Below are positions 9,793-19,852 of a stretch of DNA of 64,000 nt, in pieces (position 1 is the stretch's first letter; every line of letters begins with the position of its first letter). The stretch is from Sinorhizobium saheli. Its GTDB lineage: Bacteria > Pseudomonadota > Alphaproteobacteria > Rhizobiales > Rhizobiaceae. The translations under genes were made by a program, and so were the position numbers. The stretch lies in contig NZ_LNQB01000073.1 of assembly GCF_001651875.1 (NCBI RefSeq), forward strand, positions 496,001-560,000, written 5' to 3'. A model generated the notes under the pieces. That model did not search any database and was not told the DNA's origin. It worked only from the letters and a program-made list of their open reading frames with translations.

Positions 9793-9823
9793 TTGTCCGA
9801 CAATTTTAGGGAATGTCCGACAA
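9793..9823. promoter_or_regulatory. Twin GntR/FadR-type operators in a convergent intergenic region
   Basis: TTGTCCGACAA at 9793-9803 is a perfect odd palindrome (5-1-5). A second copy, ATGTCCGACAA, lies at 9813-9823. The 10-mer TGTCCGACAA repeats exactly 20 bp apart, two helical turns. The pattern TNGTNNNACNA is the consensus of FadR-subfamily GntR regulators. The surrounding 9649-9894 stretch has no ORF that I can support, and both flanking genes end here, so the regulated transcript is unknown. Confidence 0.5.
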
Positions 9824-9894
9824 CTCGGCGCTCTTGGTTAATTCCGCAGGGGCGAAGTGGTTAACGCAAGCTCGCCCTTGAAATTAGGGCATGG

Positions 9895-11847
<1,953 letters not shown>

Positions 11848-11883
11848 GCTGTCCTCCACTCCTCTGCCCTTTCTATATCATGC

Positions 11884-11923
11884 TGCAACGCAAAATAAAC
11901 AGCATGCGGGCCACTGCAGCGCA
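11884..11923. promoter_or_regulatory. Paired TGC-N3-GCA motifs upstream of acetoacetyl-CoA synthetase
   Basis: TGCAACGCA (11884-11892) and TGCAGCGCA (11915-11923) start 31 bp apart, 37-76 bp upstream of the start codon. They share the TGC-N3-GCA dyad with the phasin promoter at 4311-4345. Control by the PHB-sensing repressor PhaR/AniA is inferred. Confidence 0.45.
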
Positions 11924-12021
11924 TCCGTGACAACGACATTTCCATGTCAGCCGCATTTGCTTTATGCAAGCCGAAAGCCTATCCAGACGGCTTCACTCGA
12001 GGCGATGGCAACCCGACCGCA

Positions 12022-13842
12022 ATGACGAGACATATCCTGCAGACACTGCGCGGTTCGCGCCTATGGTCGCGGCTTCAGCGCCGGCACCTCGTTTGGTCGG
12101 CCGCGGCCGGCATCGCCCTCGCCATCGCCTATAACGCGGCGCTGCCGCTCATCTTTTCGACGACCGACGCCCGCATGACGATGGAGCGGATGCTCGACGC
12201 CTGGTCGGGCGGCAAGAGCAGGATCGGCGGCGAGCCGGAAATCCGGTTCTGGCCCGAGCCCCTGCTGACGCTCCCGGCCGTGACGATCGTCTCCAACGGC
12301 CCCAACGCGCGTCCGCTCGCCGAGATCGGTCGCATCACAGCCACTTTCAGCCTGCTCTCCGCGCTGCGCGGCGAACAGGCCTTCGACGAGATCACGCTCA
12401 TCGACCCGGTCGTGACGATCGAGCGCGGGGCGGAGGGCGCCCTCAACTGGCAAAAGCCGCACTGGCTGGCATCGCCAGAGGGGGCGACGCCCGAGGCGGA
12501 GCCGGCCATCGGGGACATCGCCATCGAAAACGGCCGCCTGCGGGTGCTCGACCATGGGACGGGCAACGGCGTCGACGTCCCGGGCATGGCCGGCACCGTC
12601 AAATGGCCCGCCTTCGCCGGCCGCCTCAGCGCGCAATTCTCGACGACGATCGGCGGCGAGGAGCTTGCCTGGGCCTTCGTGTGCGACGAACCGCTCACCC
12701 TCTTCGCCGGACACATTGCCCCCCTCAAGACGTCGCTGACGTCGGCACCGCTCATCTTCTCCTTCGAAGGCACAGGCAAGCTTTCGACGCAGCCCTTCGC
12801 CTCCGGCCATCTGCAGATGTCGGCGTCCTCGCTCGCGGCACTCGTCGCATGGTATCGCGGGACATCGGAAACGACGCTTCCCGCCGGCGAGTTCAGCATC
12901 GACACGCGGCTGACGACCGGCGACGAGACGCTCAAGCTCGACGATCTGCAACTGACCCTCGGCGGCGCAGCCGCGACGGGCGTTCTGGACGTTGGGCTGC
13001 CGGCCGGCGAAGCGCCGCAGATCGACGGGACGCTCGCCTTCGATCGCATCGACCTCAACGGCCTGCCCGCTCTTGCGCTGGAACCCTCCGAGCACGACGA
13101 CCGGCTCATACGGATGGCGCGAAGCCTCGCCGGCGGTTGGCGCGCCGATATCCGGCTTTCATCCCAGGAGGTTCTCGTCGGGCCGCTGCATCTGACCGAC
13201 GTCGCCGCCGGGGTGATGATCGACGGCAGCCGGGCGTCGCTCGACATTGGCGACAGCACCTATGCAAACGGCACCCTGAGCGGCCGCGCCGTGCTGTCGG
13301 AAAAGGGGCTGGAGCGAGGCGGCAAGCTGCAGCTCAGCCTGAAGAATGCCGACTTCGCCGCCGTGCTCGAAAGCTTCGGGCTCAAGGGCCCCGTTCCGAC
13401 CGGCAACGGAAGCCTCAACATCGACATCGCCACCGGCCGCCCCTTCTGGGAGACGGGCATTACCGACGTCTTCGGCGAGCTCACCTACTCGTTGACGCAT
13501 GGCAGCGTCGCCGACTTCGACGTCCATGCCTTCACCGACCTTGTCCGGAAGGGGGAATTCTTCTCGCTTTCCGAGGCAAGCGACGGTGCCTTCGACTTCC
13601 GGACCGCCGACATCGAGGCAAGCTTCGGCAACGGCACCGCCCGGCTCGACCGGGCGGACTTCCTCGGGGCCTCCGGCACCATTTCGGTCACCGGCGTCAT
13701 CCCCTACCGGAGCGGCAGCCTGGCGCTCGCCGGAACGCTCGGCACCCCTGATGCGGCCGCGGAGCCGCTGCAGTTCTTCGTCGGCGGCTCCTGGCCGAAC
13801 GCGGTGATCTCGCCGCTCTCCGTTCTCGTCGGACCGAAGTAG
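12022..13842 (+). CDS. AsmA-family protein
   Basis: About 606 residues from ATG 12022; an in-frame ATG at 11944 would add 26 residues, and neither has a clear ribosome-binding site. One N-terminal membrane segment (LVWSAAAGIALAIAYNAALPL) is followed by a long beta-rich periplasmic region typical of AsmA. That region includes an N-terminal AsmA-like part (MTMERMLDAWSGGKSRIGGEPEI, in pieces) and a C-terminal AsmA_2 part (GKLQLSLKNADFAAVLESFG, then FTDLVRKGEFF). AsmA proteins are inner-membrane-anchored and are now thought to help move phospholipids towards the outer membrane. The gene is divergent from acetoacetyl-CoA synthetase and meets the potI gene tail-to-tail 7 bp later. Confidence 0.85.
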   Translation: MTRHILQTLRGSRLWSRLQRRHLVWSAAAGIALAIAYNAALPLIFSTTDARMTMERMLDAWSGGKSRIGGEPEIRFWPEPLLTLPAVTIVSNGPNARPLAEIGRITATFSLLSALRGEQAFDEITLIDPVVTIERGAEGALNWQKPHWLASPEGATPEAEPAIGDIAIENGRLRVLDHGTGNGVDVPGMAGTVKWPAFAGRLSAQFSTTIGGEELAWAFVCDEPLTLFAGHIAPLKTSLTSAPLIFSFEGTGKLSTQPFASGHLQMSASSLAALVAWYRGTSETTLPAGEFSIDTRLTTGDETLKLDDLQLTLGGAAATGVLDVGLPAGEAPQIDGTLAFDRIDLNGLPALALEPSEHDDRLIRMARSLAGGWRADIRLSSQEVLVGPLHLTDVAAGVMIDGSRASLDIGDSTYANGTLSGRAVLSEKGLERGGKLQLSLKNADFAAVLESFGLKGPVPTGNGSLNIDIATGRPFWETGITDVFGELTYSLTHGSVADFDVHAFTDLVRKGEFFSLSEASDGAFDFRTADIEASFGNGTARLDRADFLGASGTISVTGVIPYRSGSLALAGTLGTPDAAAEPLQFFVGGSWPNAVISPLSVLVGPK

Positions 13843-13849
13843 GGCCGCC

Positions 13850-14671
13850 TCACCCGATTGCGGCGAAGGCGGCGCGCTCGTCCCGCTCGCGCTGGGCCTC
13901 GCGCCGCTTGGTGACGATCGACGCGATCAGCACGCCGACGGCGACGATGCCGATCAGGATCGTGCAGATGGCGTTGATTTCCGGCGTCACGCCGAGCCGG
14001 ACCTGGCTGTAGATCTTCATCGGCAGGGTGGTGGCGCCCGGCCCCGTGGTGAAGCTCGCTATGACCAGGTCGTCGAGCGACAGCGTGAACGCCAGGACCC
14101 AGCCGGAAAAGACCGCCGGCGCTATCACCGGCAGGGTGATGGCGAAGAACGTCCTGACCGGGGTCGCGCCGAGATCGAGCGCCGCCTCCTCGATCGACTG
14201 GTCGAAGCTCAAGAGGCGCGACTGCACGACGACGGCGACGAAGCACATGGTGAAGGTAATGTGGGCGAGCGTGATCGTCCAGAAGCCGCGGTCGAGCCCG
14301 ATCGCCACGAAGAGCAGGAGCAGCGACAGGCCGGTGATCACCTCCGGCATGACCAGCGGCGCGTAGACCATGCCGGAAAAGAGAACGCGGCCGCGAAAGC
14401 GGGTGTAGCGCACCAGCGCGAGCGCCGCCAGGGTGCCGAGAACCGTGGCGCAGGTGGCGGAGATCAGCGCCACCCGGATCGTCACCCAGGCGGCATCGAG
14501 CAGGCCCTGGTTATGCCAGAGCTCGCCGTACCACTTGGTGGAAAAGCCGGCCCAGACCGTCACCAGCTTCGATTCGTTGAAGGAGAAGATCACCAGGAGC
14601 ACGATCGGCAGGTAAAGAAAGCCGAAGCCCAGGACGACGGAGGCGATGTTGAAGCGGGACCATCTTTCCAT
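13850..14671 (-). CDS. potI: Putrescine/spermidine ABC transporter permease PotI
   Basis: 273 residues with six hydrophobic segments. The EAA loop reads EEAALDLGATPVRTFFAITLP, and the family-typical FTLSLDDLVIASFTTGPG is near the C-terminal third. It is the second inner-membrane subunit of a polyamine importer. It starts 3 bp after potH and is the last gene of potF-potG-potH-potI, the same order as E. coli potFGHI. Highly charged C-terminal tail (TKRREAQRERDERAA) lies on the cytoplasmic side. Confidence 0.9.
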   Translation of the reverse strand: MERWSRFNIASVVLGFGFLYLPIVLLVIFSFNESKLVTVWAGFSTKWYGELWHNQGLLDAAWVTIRVALISATCATVLGTLAALALVRYTRFRGRVLFSGMVYAPLVMPEVITGLSLLLLFVAIGLDRGFWTITLAHITFTMCFVAVVVQSRLLSFDQSIEEAALDLGATPVRTFFAITLPVIAPAVFSGWVLAFTLSLDDLVIASFTTGPGATTLPMKIYSQVRLGVTPEINAICTILIGIVAVGVLIASIVTKRREAQRERDERAAFAAIG

Positions 14672-14674
14672 GGC

Positions 14675-15586
14675 TCACCTCCCCTCGTTCTCGGCCTTGG
14701 TCTGGATGTTCTGGAAGTAGACGATCGGGAGCACCAGGATCAACAGGAGGATTGTCGCCACCGCGGACGAGACCGGCCAGTCGCGGTTGGCATTGAACTC
14801 GTTCCAGAGCGTCTTGCCGATCATCAGCGTCTCCGAACCGCCGAGGAGATCGGGGATGACGAATTCGCCGACGGCCGGGATGAACACGAGCAGGGAGCCG
14901 GCGATGACGCCCGGAAGCGACAGCGGGAAGGTCACGCGCCAGAACGCGACGACCGGCGGGCAGCCAAGGTCCTGGGCCGCCTCGATCAGCGAATGGTCCA
15001 TCTTCTCGAGCGCCGAGTAGATCGGCAGCACCATGAAGGGAAGATAGGAATAGACGATGCCGATATAGATCGCCGAATTGGTATTGAGGATGATCAGCGG
15101 CTGATCGATGAGCCCGATCGTGATCAGCAACTGGTTCAGGAGACCCTCGGGCTTCAGTATGGCGATCCAGGCATAGACGCGGATCAGGAAGCTCGTCCAG
15201 AAGGGCAGGATCACCAGCATCAGGAGCATCGGCCGGAGCGAGCGCGGGGCCCTGGCCATCCCATAGGCGATCGGGTAGCCGATCAGAAGGGTGAGCAAGG
15301 TCGAAACGGTCGCGATGATGACGCTCGAGACATAGGCGTTGAAGTAAAGCACGTCCTCCGTCAGCCAGACGTAGTTGTCCATGGAGAAGCCGCGCATCTT
15401 GTCGAGAATGCCGGCAAGGCCGCCGGCGAGGTCGAAGACCGGCGTATAGGGCGGCATGGCCACCGTCGTCTGCGACAGCGAGATGCGGAAGACGATGAAG
15501 AAGGGAATGAGGAAGAAGAACAGGAGCCAGGCATAGGGAATGATGATGACCAGCCGGCTGACAAGGGCTGAGGCAAGCTTCGCCAT
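14675..15586 (-). CDS. potH: Putrescine/spermidine ABC transporter permease PotH
   Basis: 303 residues, six predicted membrane segments, with a first segment IIIPYAWLLFFFLIPFFIVF and the EAA loop IEAAQDLGCPPVVAFWRVTFP. It contains the PotB/PotH motif VIPDLLGGSETLMIGKTLWN. It forms the membrane channel with PotI and receives energy from PotG. It starts 4 bp after potG ends, so the two are translationally close in one operon. Confidence 0.9.
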   Translation of the reverse strand: MAKLASALVSRLVIIIPYAWLLFFFLIPFFIVFRISLSQTTVAMPPYTPVFDLAGGLAGILDKMRGFSMDNYVWLTEDVLYFNAYVSSVIIATVSTLLTLLIGYPIAYGMARAPRSLRPMLLMLVILPFWTSFLIRVYAWIAILKPEGLLNQLLITIGLIDQPLIILNTNSAIYIGIVYSYLPFMVLPIYSALEKMDHSLIEAAQDLGCPPVVAFWRVTFPLSLPGVIAGSLLVFIPAVGEFVIPDLLGGSETLMIGKTLWNEFNANRDWPVSSAVATILLLILVLPIVYFQNIQTKAENEGR

Positions 15587-15590
15587 GGCT

Positions 15591-16736
15591 TCAATCCTTC
15601 AACACGACGCCAGCATCTTCGCCGAACGAGATCCAGACCTGCTGGTCGTAGCCGAGCGGGTCCTCGACCGCACGCACGGCATTGAGCGACGACGCCTTGA
15701 CGACCTTGCCGTCCTTCAGCCTGACGTGGAACACGGTCATGTCGCCGAGATAGCCGATGTCCCAGATCTCGCCCTCGGCCGCGTTGATGGGGGCATGGGC
15801 GGGCGGCTGGCGGCTGATGCGGATCTTTTCCGGCCGGATGGCAGCGGCGGCCTTCGCACCGTTTGCGAACCTCTCCGGCGAGGCCAGGCGGATCGGGATG
15901 CCGCCCGTGGTCTCGAGCCGGACCGAGCCGTTTTCGTTCGAGGCGACCGTTCCGTCGAAGAGGTTCACGTCGCCGATGAAATCCGCGACGAAGCGCGAGT
16001 TCGGCGCTTCGTAGATCTCGGCGGGCGTCGCCACCTGGATGACCTTGCCGTGGCTCATGACCGCGATGCGGTCGGCCATGGTCATGGCCTCTTCCTGGTC
16101 GTGGGTGACGACGACGAAGGTGAGGCCGAGCTGCTGCTGCAGGTCCATCAGCTCGAACTGGGTCTCCTCGCGCAGCTTCTTGTCGAGCGCCCCGAGCGGC
16201 TCGTCGAGCAGGAGCACCTTCGGCCGCTTGGCGAGCGAGCGGGCGAGCGCCACGCGCTGGCGCTGACCGCCGGAAAGCTGATGCGGCTTGCGCCTGGCGA
16301 ATTTCTCGAGCTTGACGAGCTTCAGCATCTGCGCGACGCGCTCGGCGATGTCCGCCTTCGGCATGCCGTCCTGCTTGAGCCCGAAGGCGATGTTGTTCTC
16401 GACCGTCATGTGCGGGAACAGCGCGTAGGACTGGAACATCATGTTGACCGGGCGCCGGTAAGGGGGAATGCCCGCAAGGTTCTGGCCGTCGAGGATGATC
16501 TCGCCGGAGGTCGGCTGCTCGAAGCCGGCAAGCATGCGCAGGAGGGTCGACTTGCCGCAGCCCGAGGCGCCGAGAAGCGCAAAGAATTCACGCGTGTAGA
16601 CGTCCAGAGAGAGATCGTCGACGGCGATGAACTCACCGAACTTCTTGGTCACGTTCCTGAAGGAAATAAACGGTTTGGAGGCCGGGTCCGCCCAAGGGGC
16701 GAAGGAACGCCGGATACTGCCGAGAGACTTCATCAT
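15591..16736 (-). CDS. potG: Putrescine/spermidine ABC transporter ATP-binding protein PotG
   Basis: 381 residues. Walker A is GASGCGKST, the signature is LSGGQRQRVALARSL, Walker B is KVLLLDEPLGALD, and the H-loop is VVTHDQEEAMTMADR. A C-terminal TOBE domain (VASNENGSVRLETTGG onwards) is typical of the CUT/MOI ATPases. The N-terminal extension of about 20 residues before the ABC fold is usual for PotG. It hydrolyses ATP in the cytoplasm to drive uptake by PotH/PotI. The 142-bp gap to potF contains a strong hairpin. Confidence 0.92.
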   Translation of the reverse strand: MMKSLGSIRRSFAPWADPASKPFISFRNVTKKFGEFIAVDDLSLDVYTREFFALLGASGCGKSTLLRMLAGFEQPTSGEIILDGQNLAGIPPYRRPVNMMFQSYALFPHMTVENNIAFGLKQDGMPKADIAERVAQMLKLVKLEKFARRKPHQLSGGQRQRVALARSLAKRPKVLLLDEPLGALDKKLREETQFELMDLQQQLGLTFVVVTHDQEEAMTMADRIAVMSHGKVIQVATPAEIYEAPNSRFVADFIGDVNLFDGTVASNENGSVRLETTGGIPIRLASPERFANGAKAAAAIRPEKIRISRQPPAHAPINAAEGEIWDIGYLGDMTVFHVRLKDGKVVKASSLNAVRAVEDPLGYDQQVWISFGEDAGVVLKD

Positions 16737-16838
16737 CTAACCCCGAATGACACAGCCGACAACGTGGCGCCGCCCGCGGCGCCGTGCGTCCGCCGCGCGG
16801 GACGAGAAAACCTGACGCCGTGCTCGTCCCGCTCAAGC

Positions 16839-16867
16839 AATTGCCCGGATTTGAGGTCCGGGCAATT
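16839..16867 (-). other. Intercistronic hairpin between potF and potG
   Basis: AATTGCCCGGA (16839-16849) and TCCGGGCAATT (16857-16867) form a perfect 11-bp stem with a 7-nt loop. It lies 12 bp after the potF stop. There is no T-run in the minus direction. This layout often protects the binding-protein message and partly stops transcription, giving more PotF than transporter. Confidence 0.65.
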
Positions 16868-16878
16868 CGTTTCCGCTC

Positions 16879-17973
16879 CTACTGGCCGGTGACGATCCTG
16901 GTCCAGAGCCGGGTCAGGACCCGCTGCTGCTTGGACTCGTACGGCGTGACCGTGAAGAGCTTCTGCATCACCGCCTCCGTCGGGTAAATCGCCGTGTCTT
17001 CGAGCACTTCCTTGTCGAGGAATTGCTGCGAGGCCTTGTTGCCGTTGGCGTAGAAGACGTAGTTCGAGGCCTTGGCGATGACTTCGGGCTTCATCAGATA
17101 GTTGATGAATTCATGCGCCTCGGCGACATGCGGGGCATCGGCGGGGATCGCCAGCATGTCGAACCACATCTGCGCCCCTTGCGCGGGGATCGAATAATCG
17201 ACCGTCACGCCGGCCTTCGCCTCCGCCGCCCGGTCTCGCGCCTGGAAAATATCGCCGGAGAAGCCGACCGCCAGGCAGATGTCGCCATTCGCCAGCGCAT
17301 TGATATATTCCGACGAGTGGAACTTGCGGATATAGGGCCTGACCTTCATCAACAGGTCGGCCGCCTTTTCGAGGTCGGCCTGTTCATGGCTGTCCGGGTT
17401 GAGGCCGAGATAGGCCAGCACCGAAGGCATGATGTCGGTCGGCGAATCGAGGAGGTGGATGCCGCAATCCTTGAACTTCGCCGCGATCTCCGGATTGAAG
17501 ATGACATCCCAGTTCGGCTTCTCGTCGGTGCCGAGGATTTCCTTCATCTTGTCGACGTTGTAGCCGATGCCGGTGGTGCCCCACATGTAGTCGACGGCAT
17601 ATTCGTTGCCCGGATCGTACTGGGCCGTACGGTCCATGATCACGTCCCACATGTTCGAGAGGTTGGGCAGCTTCGACTTGTCGAGCTTCTGGAACACGCC
17701 CGCGGCGATCTGGCGTTGCAGGAAGTATGCGGTCGGAACGACGACGTCGTAGCCGGAGCCGCCGGCGAGCAGCTTGGTTTCGAGAATCTCGTTGGAATCG
17801 AAGACGTCGTAGACGACCTTGATGCCGGTCTCCTTGGTGAAATCTTCGAGGATGCTGTCGTCGATATAGTCGGACCAGTTGTAGACGTTGACGACCCGCT
17901 CCTGGGCGGAAGCGAAGGTGGCCGATCCCGCCAGCATTGCGGCCGCCAGGGTTGCGACGATGAGTTTGGACAT
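16879..17973 (-). CDS. potF: Putrescine-binding periplasmic protein PotF
   Basis: 364 residues with a clear Sec signal peptide (MSKLIVATLAAAMLAGSATF, cut near ASA-QE). The mature start VVNVYNWSDYIDDSILEDFT is the hallmark of PotD/PotF/SpuD proteins; the WSDY motif lines the polyamine site. Further typical stretches are MWGTTGIGYNVDKMKEI and YSIPAQGAQMWFDMLAIP. It captures putrescine (possibly also spermidine) in the periplasm for PotGHI. It is the first gene of the operon. Putrescine rather than spermidine is favoured by the potFGHI gene order and by puuA-puuB about 10 kb away, but specificity cannot be proved by eye. Confidence 0.92.
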   Translation of the reverse strand: MSKLIVATLAAAMLAGSATFASAQERVVNVYNWSDYIDDSILEDFTKETGIKVVYDVFDSNEILETKLLAGGSGYDVVVPTAYFLQRQIAAGVFQKLDKSKLPNLSNMWDVIMDRTAQYDPGNEYAVDYMWGTTGIGYNVDKMKEILGTDEKPNWDVIFNPEIAAKFKDCGIHLLDSPTDIMPSVLAYLGLNPDSHEQADLEKAADLLMKVRPYIRKFHSSEYINALANGDICLAVGFSGDIFQARDRAAEAKAGVTVDYSIPAQGAQMWFDMLAIPADAPHVAEAHEFINYLMKPEVIAKASNYVFYANGNKASQQFLDKEVLEDTAIYPTEAVMQKLFTVTPYESKQQRVLTRLWTRIVTGQ

Positions 17974-18212
17974 ACAACTCCCCTCTTATTGTCGGTTCGA
18001 GACAAGCCGCCTGTCGACGCGCGGTCGCGCCTGTCTGTTGATCGTTGCGCTGCCGAAGTTAGGCATGTTTGCCGATAAGCTCAAGCGCTTTCGCGCGTCG
18101 CAGAGCCGTCGTCCCGGGTCGGCTTGCGATATGGCAAGTGCAAGCAAAATCGGACACTTATCGGCCGGCTCGACGCACTGCCTCGGCTTCGCTCGGCGCG
18201 CAAGGCCTGCCG

Positions 18213-19622
18213 CTACTGGAAATCGAAGACGCTCAAGCCCGTCGCCATCTCGTCGAGGCCGAGCGGCCGGGTGACGGGCGGCTCGGCGCGCGCGAGACAA
18301 CCCTGCCTTTCGCAGAGACGACAGGCCGGCCCGACGGCGACGGCCGGGGTCCGTGGCGTGCCGTAGACTGTGTCTTCCGCGAAGCCGGCGTCGCAGCCGA
18401 TCATCAGCGCCGTGCGCCTGACCCGCTCCTCGAAGCCCGCCTGAGGGCCGTCGATCGTCCGGGCGATGACGAGGTATTCGCCGCCGTCCGGCATTTCGAC
18501 GCGGTCGACCAGGACCTGGCCGGGCACGGCAAAGGCGGCATGAACGTTGAGCTTCGGACAAGCGCCGCCGAAACGGGCATGGGGAAAGCCCTGCGCCCCG
18601 CCGCGGCGCAGTCGGTTGCCGGCGCTGTCGATCTCCATCAGGAAGAACGGAATCCCGGTGGCGCCGGGCCGCTGCAGCATCGTCAGGCGATTGGCGGCCT
18701 GCTCGAAGGACACCTGGAAGCGCGCCCTTAAAATATCGACGTCGTATTTCGCGCGCTGCGCCGCGGCGAGGAAGGCCGCATAGGGCATCATCAGCGCGTG
18801 GGCGGCATAGCGCGCGAGCTCGAAGCGGGCGATGCGCCGCGCCTCGGCCGTGGAGAAGCGAAGCGTCTCGAGTTCGGCCGCGATCGCCTCGTGGCAGGCG
18901 ATCGACGCCACCTCCATGGCGATCTCGCGCAGCTGATCGAAGGGCGAGAGGCGCTCGGAAATGAACAGGCGCATGGAGTGGCGGTCGAAGCGGCGGCGCA
19001 GATTCGGCATCACATGCACCGGCAGCGCCCGCACGACGAGGCCGTGCTCCCGTTTCAGCCATCCTTTCAGCGCCCCGGCAAGATCGTCGCCCGCCACGAG
19101 GCTGGCGTGGAACGCTTCCGCCGCCTCCTCGATCCGGGCGAAGTGGCTGGGTCGCGCCTCGAAGGCCTCGCGCACCTCGTCGATCGGCAGCCGCGTGTCG
19201 GAAAGCGCCGCCATGTGCCCCTCGCCCGCCAGCAGGTCCGCCAGGTCCTTGAGGCGCGAGGCCTGCTCGCGATAGGCGCGATAGAGCTTGACGACGCCGC
19301 CCGAGACATTGGGCGCCGCCTCGGCAACCTCGATCAGCTCCTGGTCCCCCGGCAGCTCGCCGGCGAGCAGCGGATCGGCGAAGACCTCGCGCAGCTGCTG
19401 AAGACCGCCGCCCGCCTCGCCCTGCAGCTCGTCGAGGTCGACCTTGTAGACGGAGGCGAGTTTCAGGAGCAGCTGCACCGTCAGCGGCCGCTGATTGCGC
19501 TCGATGAGGTTGAGATAGGACGGCGAGATGCCGAGCGCCTCGGCCATCGCCGTCTGCGTCAGCTGCAGGCCGTTGCGGATTCGCCTGACCCGCGGCCCGG
19601 CAAAGATCTTGTTCTCGGCCAT
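18213..19622 (-). CDS. XRE/IrrE-like short-chain fatty-acid-type regulator (RamB/ScfR family)
   Basis: 469 residues. Residues 10-65 form an XRE helix-turn-helix (LTQTAMAEALGISPSYLNLIERNQRP). The middle carries an IrrE/DUF955-like region with CHEAIAAE, where the second zinc histidine of HExxH is not present. The C-terminal part ends in a cysteine cluster (CRLCERQGC) typical of the DUF2083 family. RamB of actinobacteria and ScfR/PrpR-like proteins with this layout control glyoxylate-cycle and propionate genes in response to acyl-CoA level. This one is divergent from aceA, so control of isocitrate lyase is the obvious inference. A perfect dyad overlaps its own start codon, pointing to autoregulation. 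Confidence 0.85.
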   Translation of the reverse strand: MAENKIFAGPRVRRIRNGLQLTQTAMAEALGISPSYLNLIERNQRPLTVQLLLKLASVYKVDLDELQGEAGGGLQQLREVFADPLLAGELPGDQELIEVAEAAPNVSGGVVKLYRAYREQASRLKDLADLLAGEGHMAALSDTRLPIDEVREAFEARPSHFARIEEAAEAFHASLVAGDDLAGALKGWLKREHGLVVRALPVHVMPNLRRRFDRHSMRLFISERLSPFDQLREIAMEVASIACHEAIAAELETLRFSTAEARRIARFELARYAAHALMMPYAAFLAAAQRAKYDVDILRARFQVSFEQAANRLTMLQRPGATGIPFFLMEIDSAGNRLRRGGAQGFPHARFGGACPKLNVHAAFAVPGQVLVDRVEMPDGGEYLVIARTIDGPQAGFEERVRRTALMIGCDAGFAEDTVYGTPRTPAVAVGPACRLCERQGCLARAEPPVTRPLGLDEMATGLSVFDFQ

Positions 19623-19641
19623 TTGTAACTCCCTTTACAAA
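19622..19641. promoter_or_regulatory. Dyad overlapping the start of the RamB/ScfR-like regulator
   Basis: TTTGTAA (19622-19628) and TTACAAA (19635-19641) are perfect inverted 7-bp arms with a 6-bp spacer, touching the start codon of the regulator gene. Related half-sites TTTTACAT (about 19669-19676) and ATGTAAAA (about 19767-19774) lie deeper in the aceA promoter region. Together they suggest one regulator acting on both divergent genes; this is inference. Confidence 0.5.
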
Positions 19642-19852
19642 ACTGGGCGCGGCTGCGTCTTTGACATCTTTTACATTTTTACCGCGCGGCATTGTCAAAC
19701 ACAATACAAGATAACTCTTTTGATCTGCGCGAAACTGCGAATTTTATGGCGCTATTTTGCGGCGCAATGTAAAAACTGTCACATGATCTTGCGGCAGGAA
19801 GCACCGTAAGACGAAAGTCTAAAGACGAACCGATTTTGACGTGGAGGCAAGC

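Noticed and set aside
17986-19704. 572-codon minus-strand frame in another register over the RamB/ScfR-like gene
   Set aside because: Arg/Gly-rich shadow; the 469-residue frame has helix-turn-helix and cysteine motifs.
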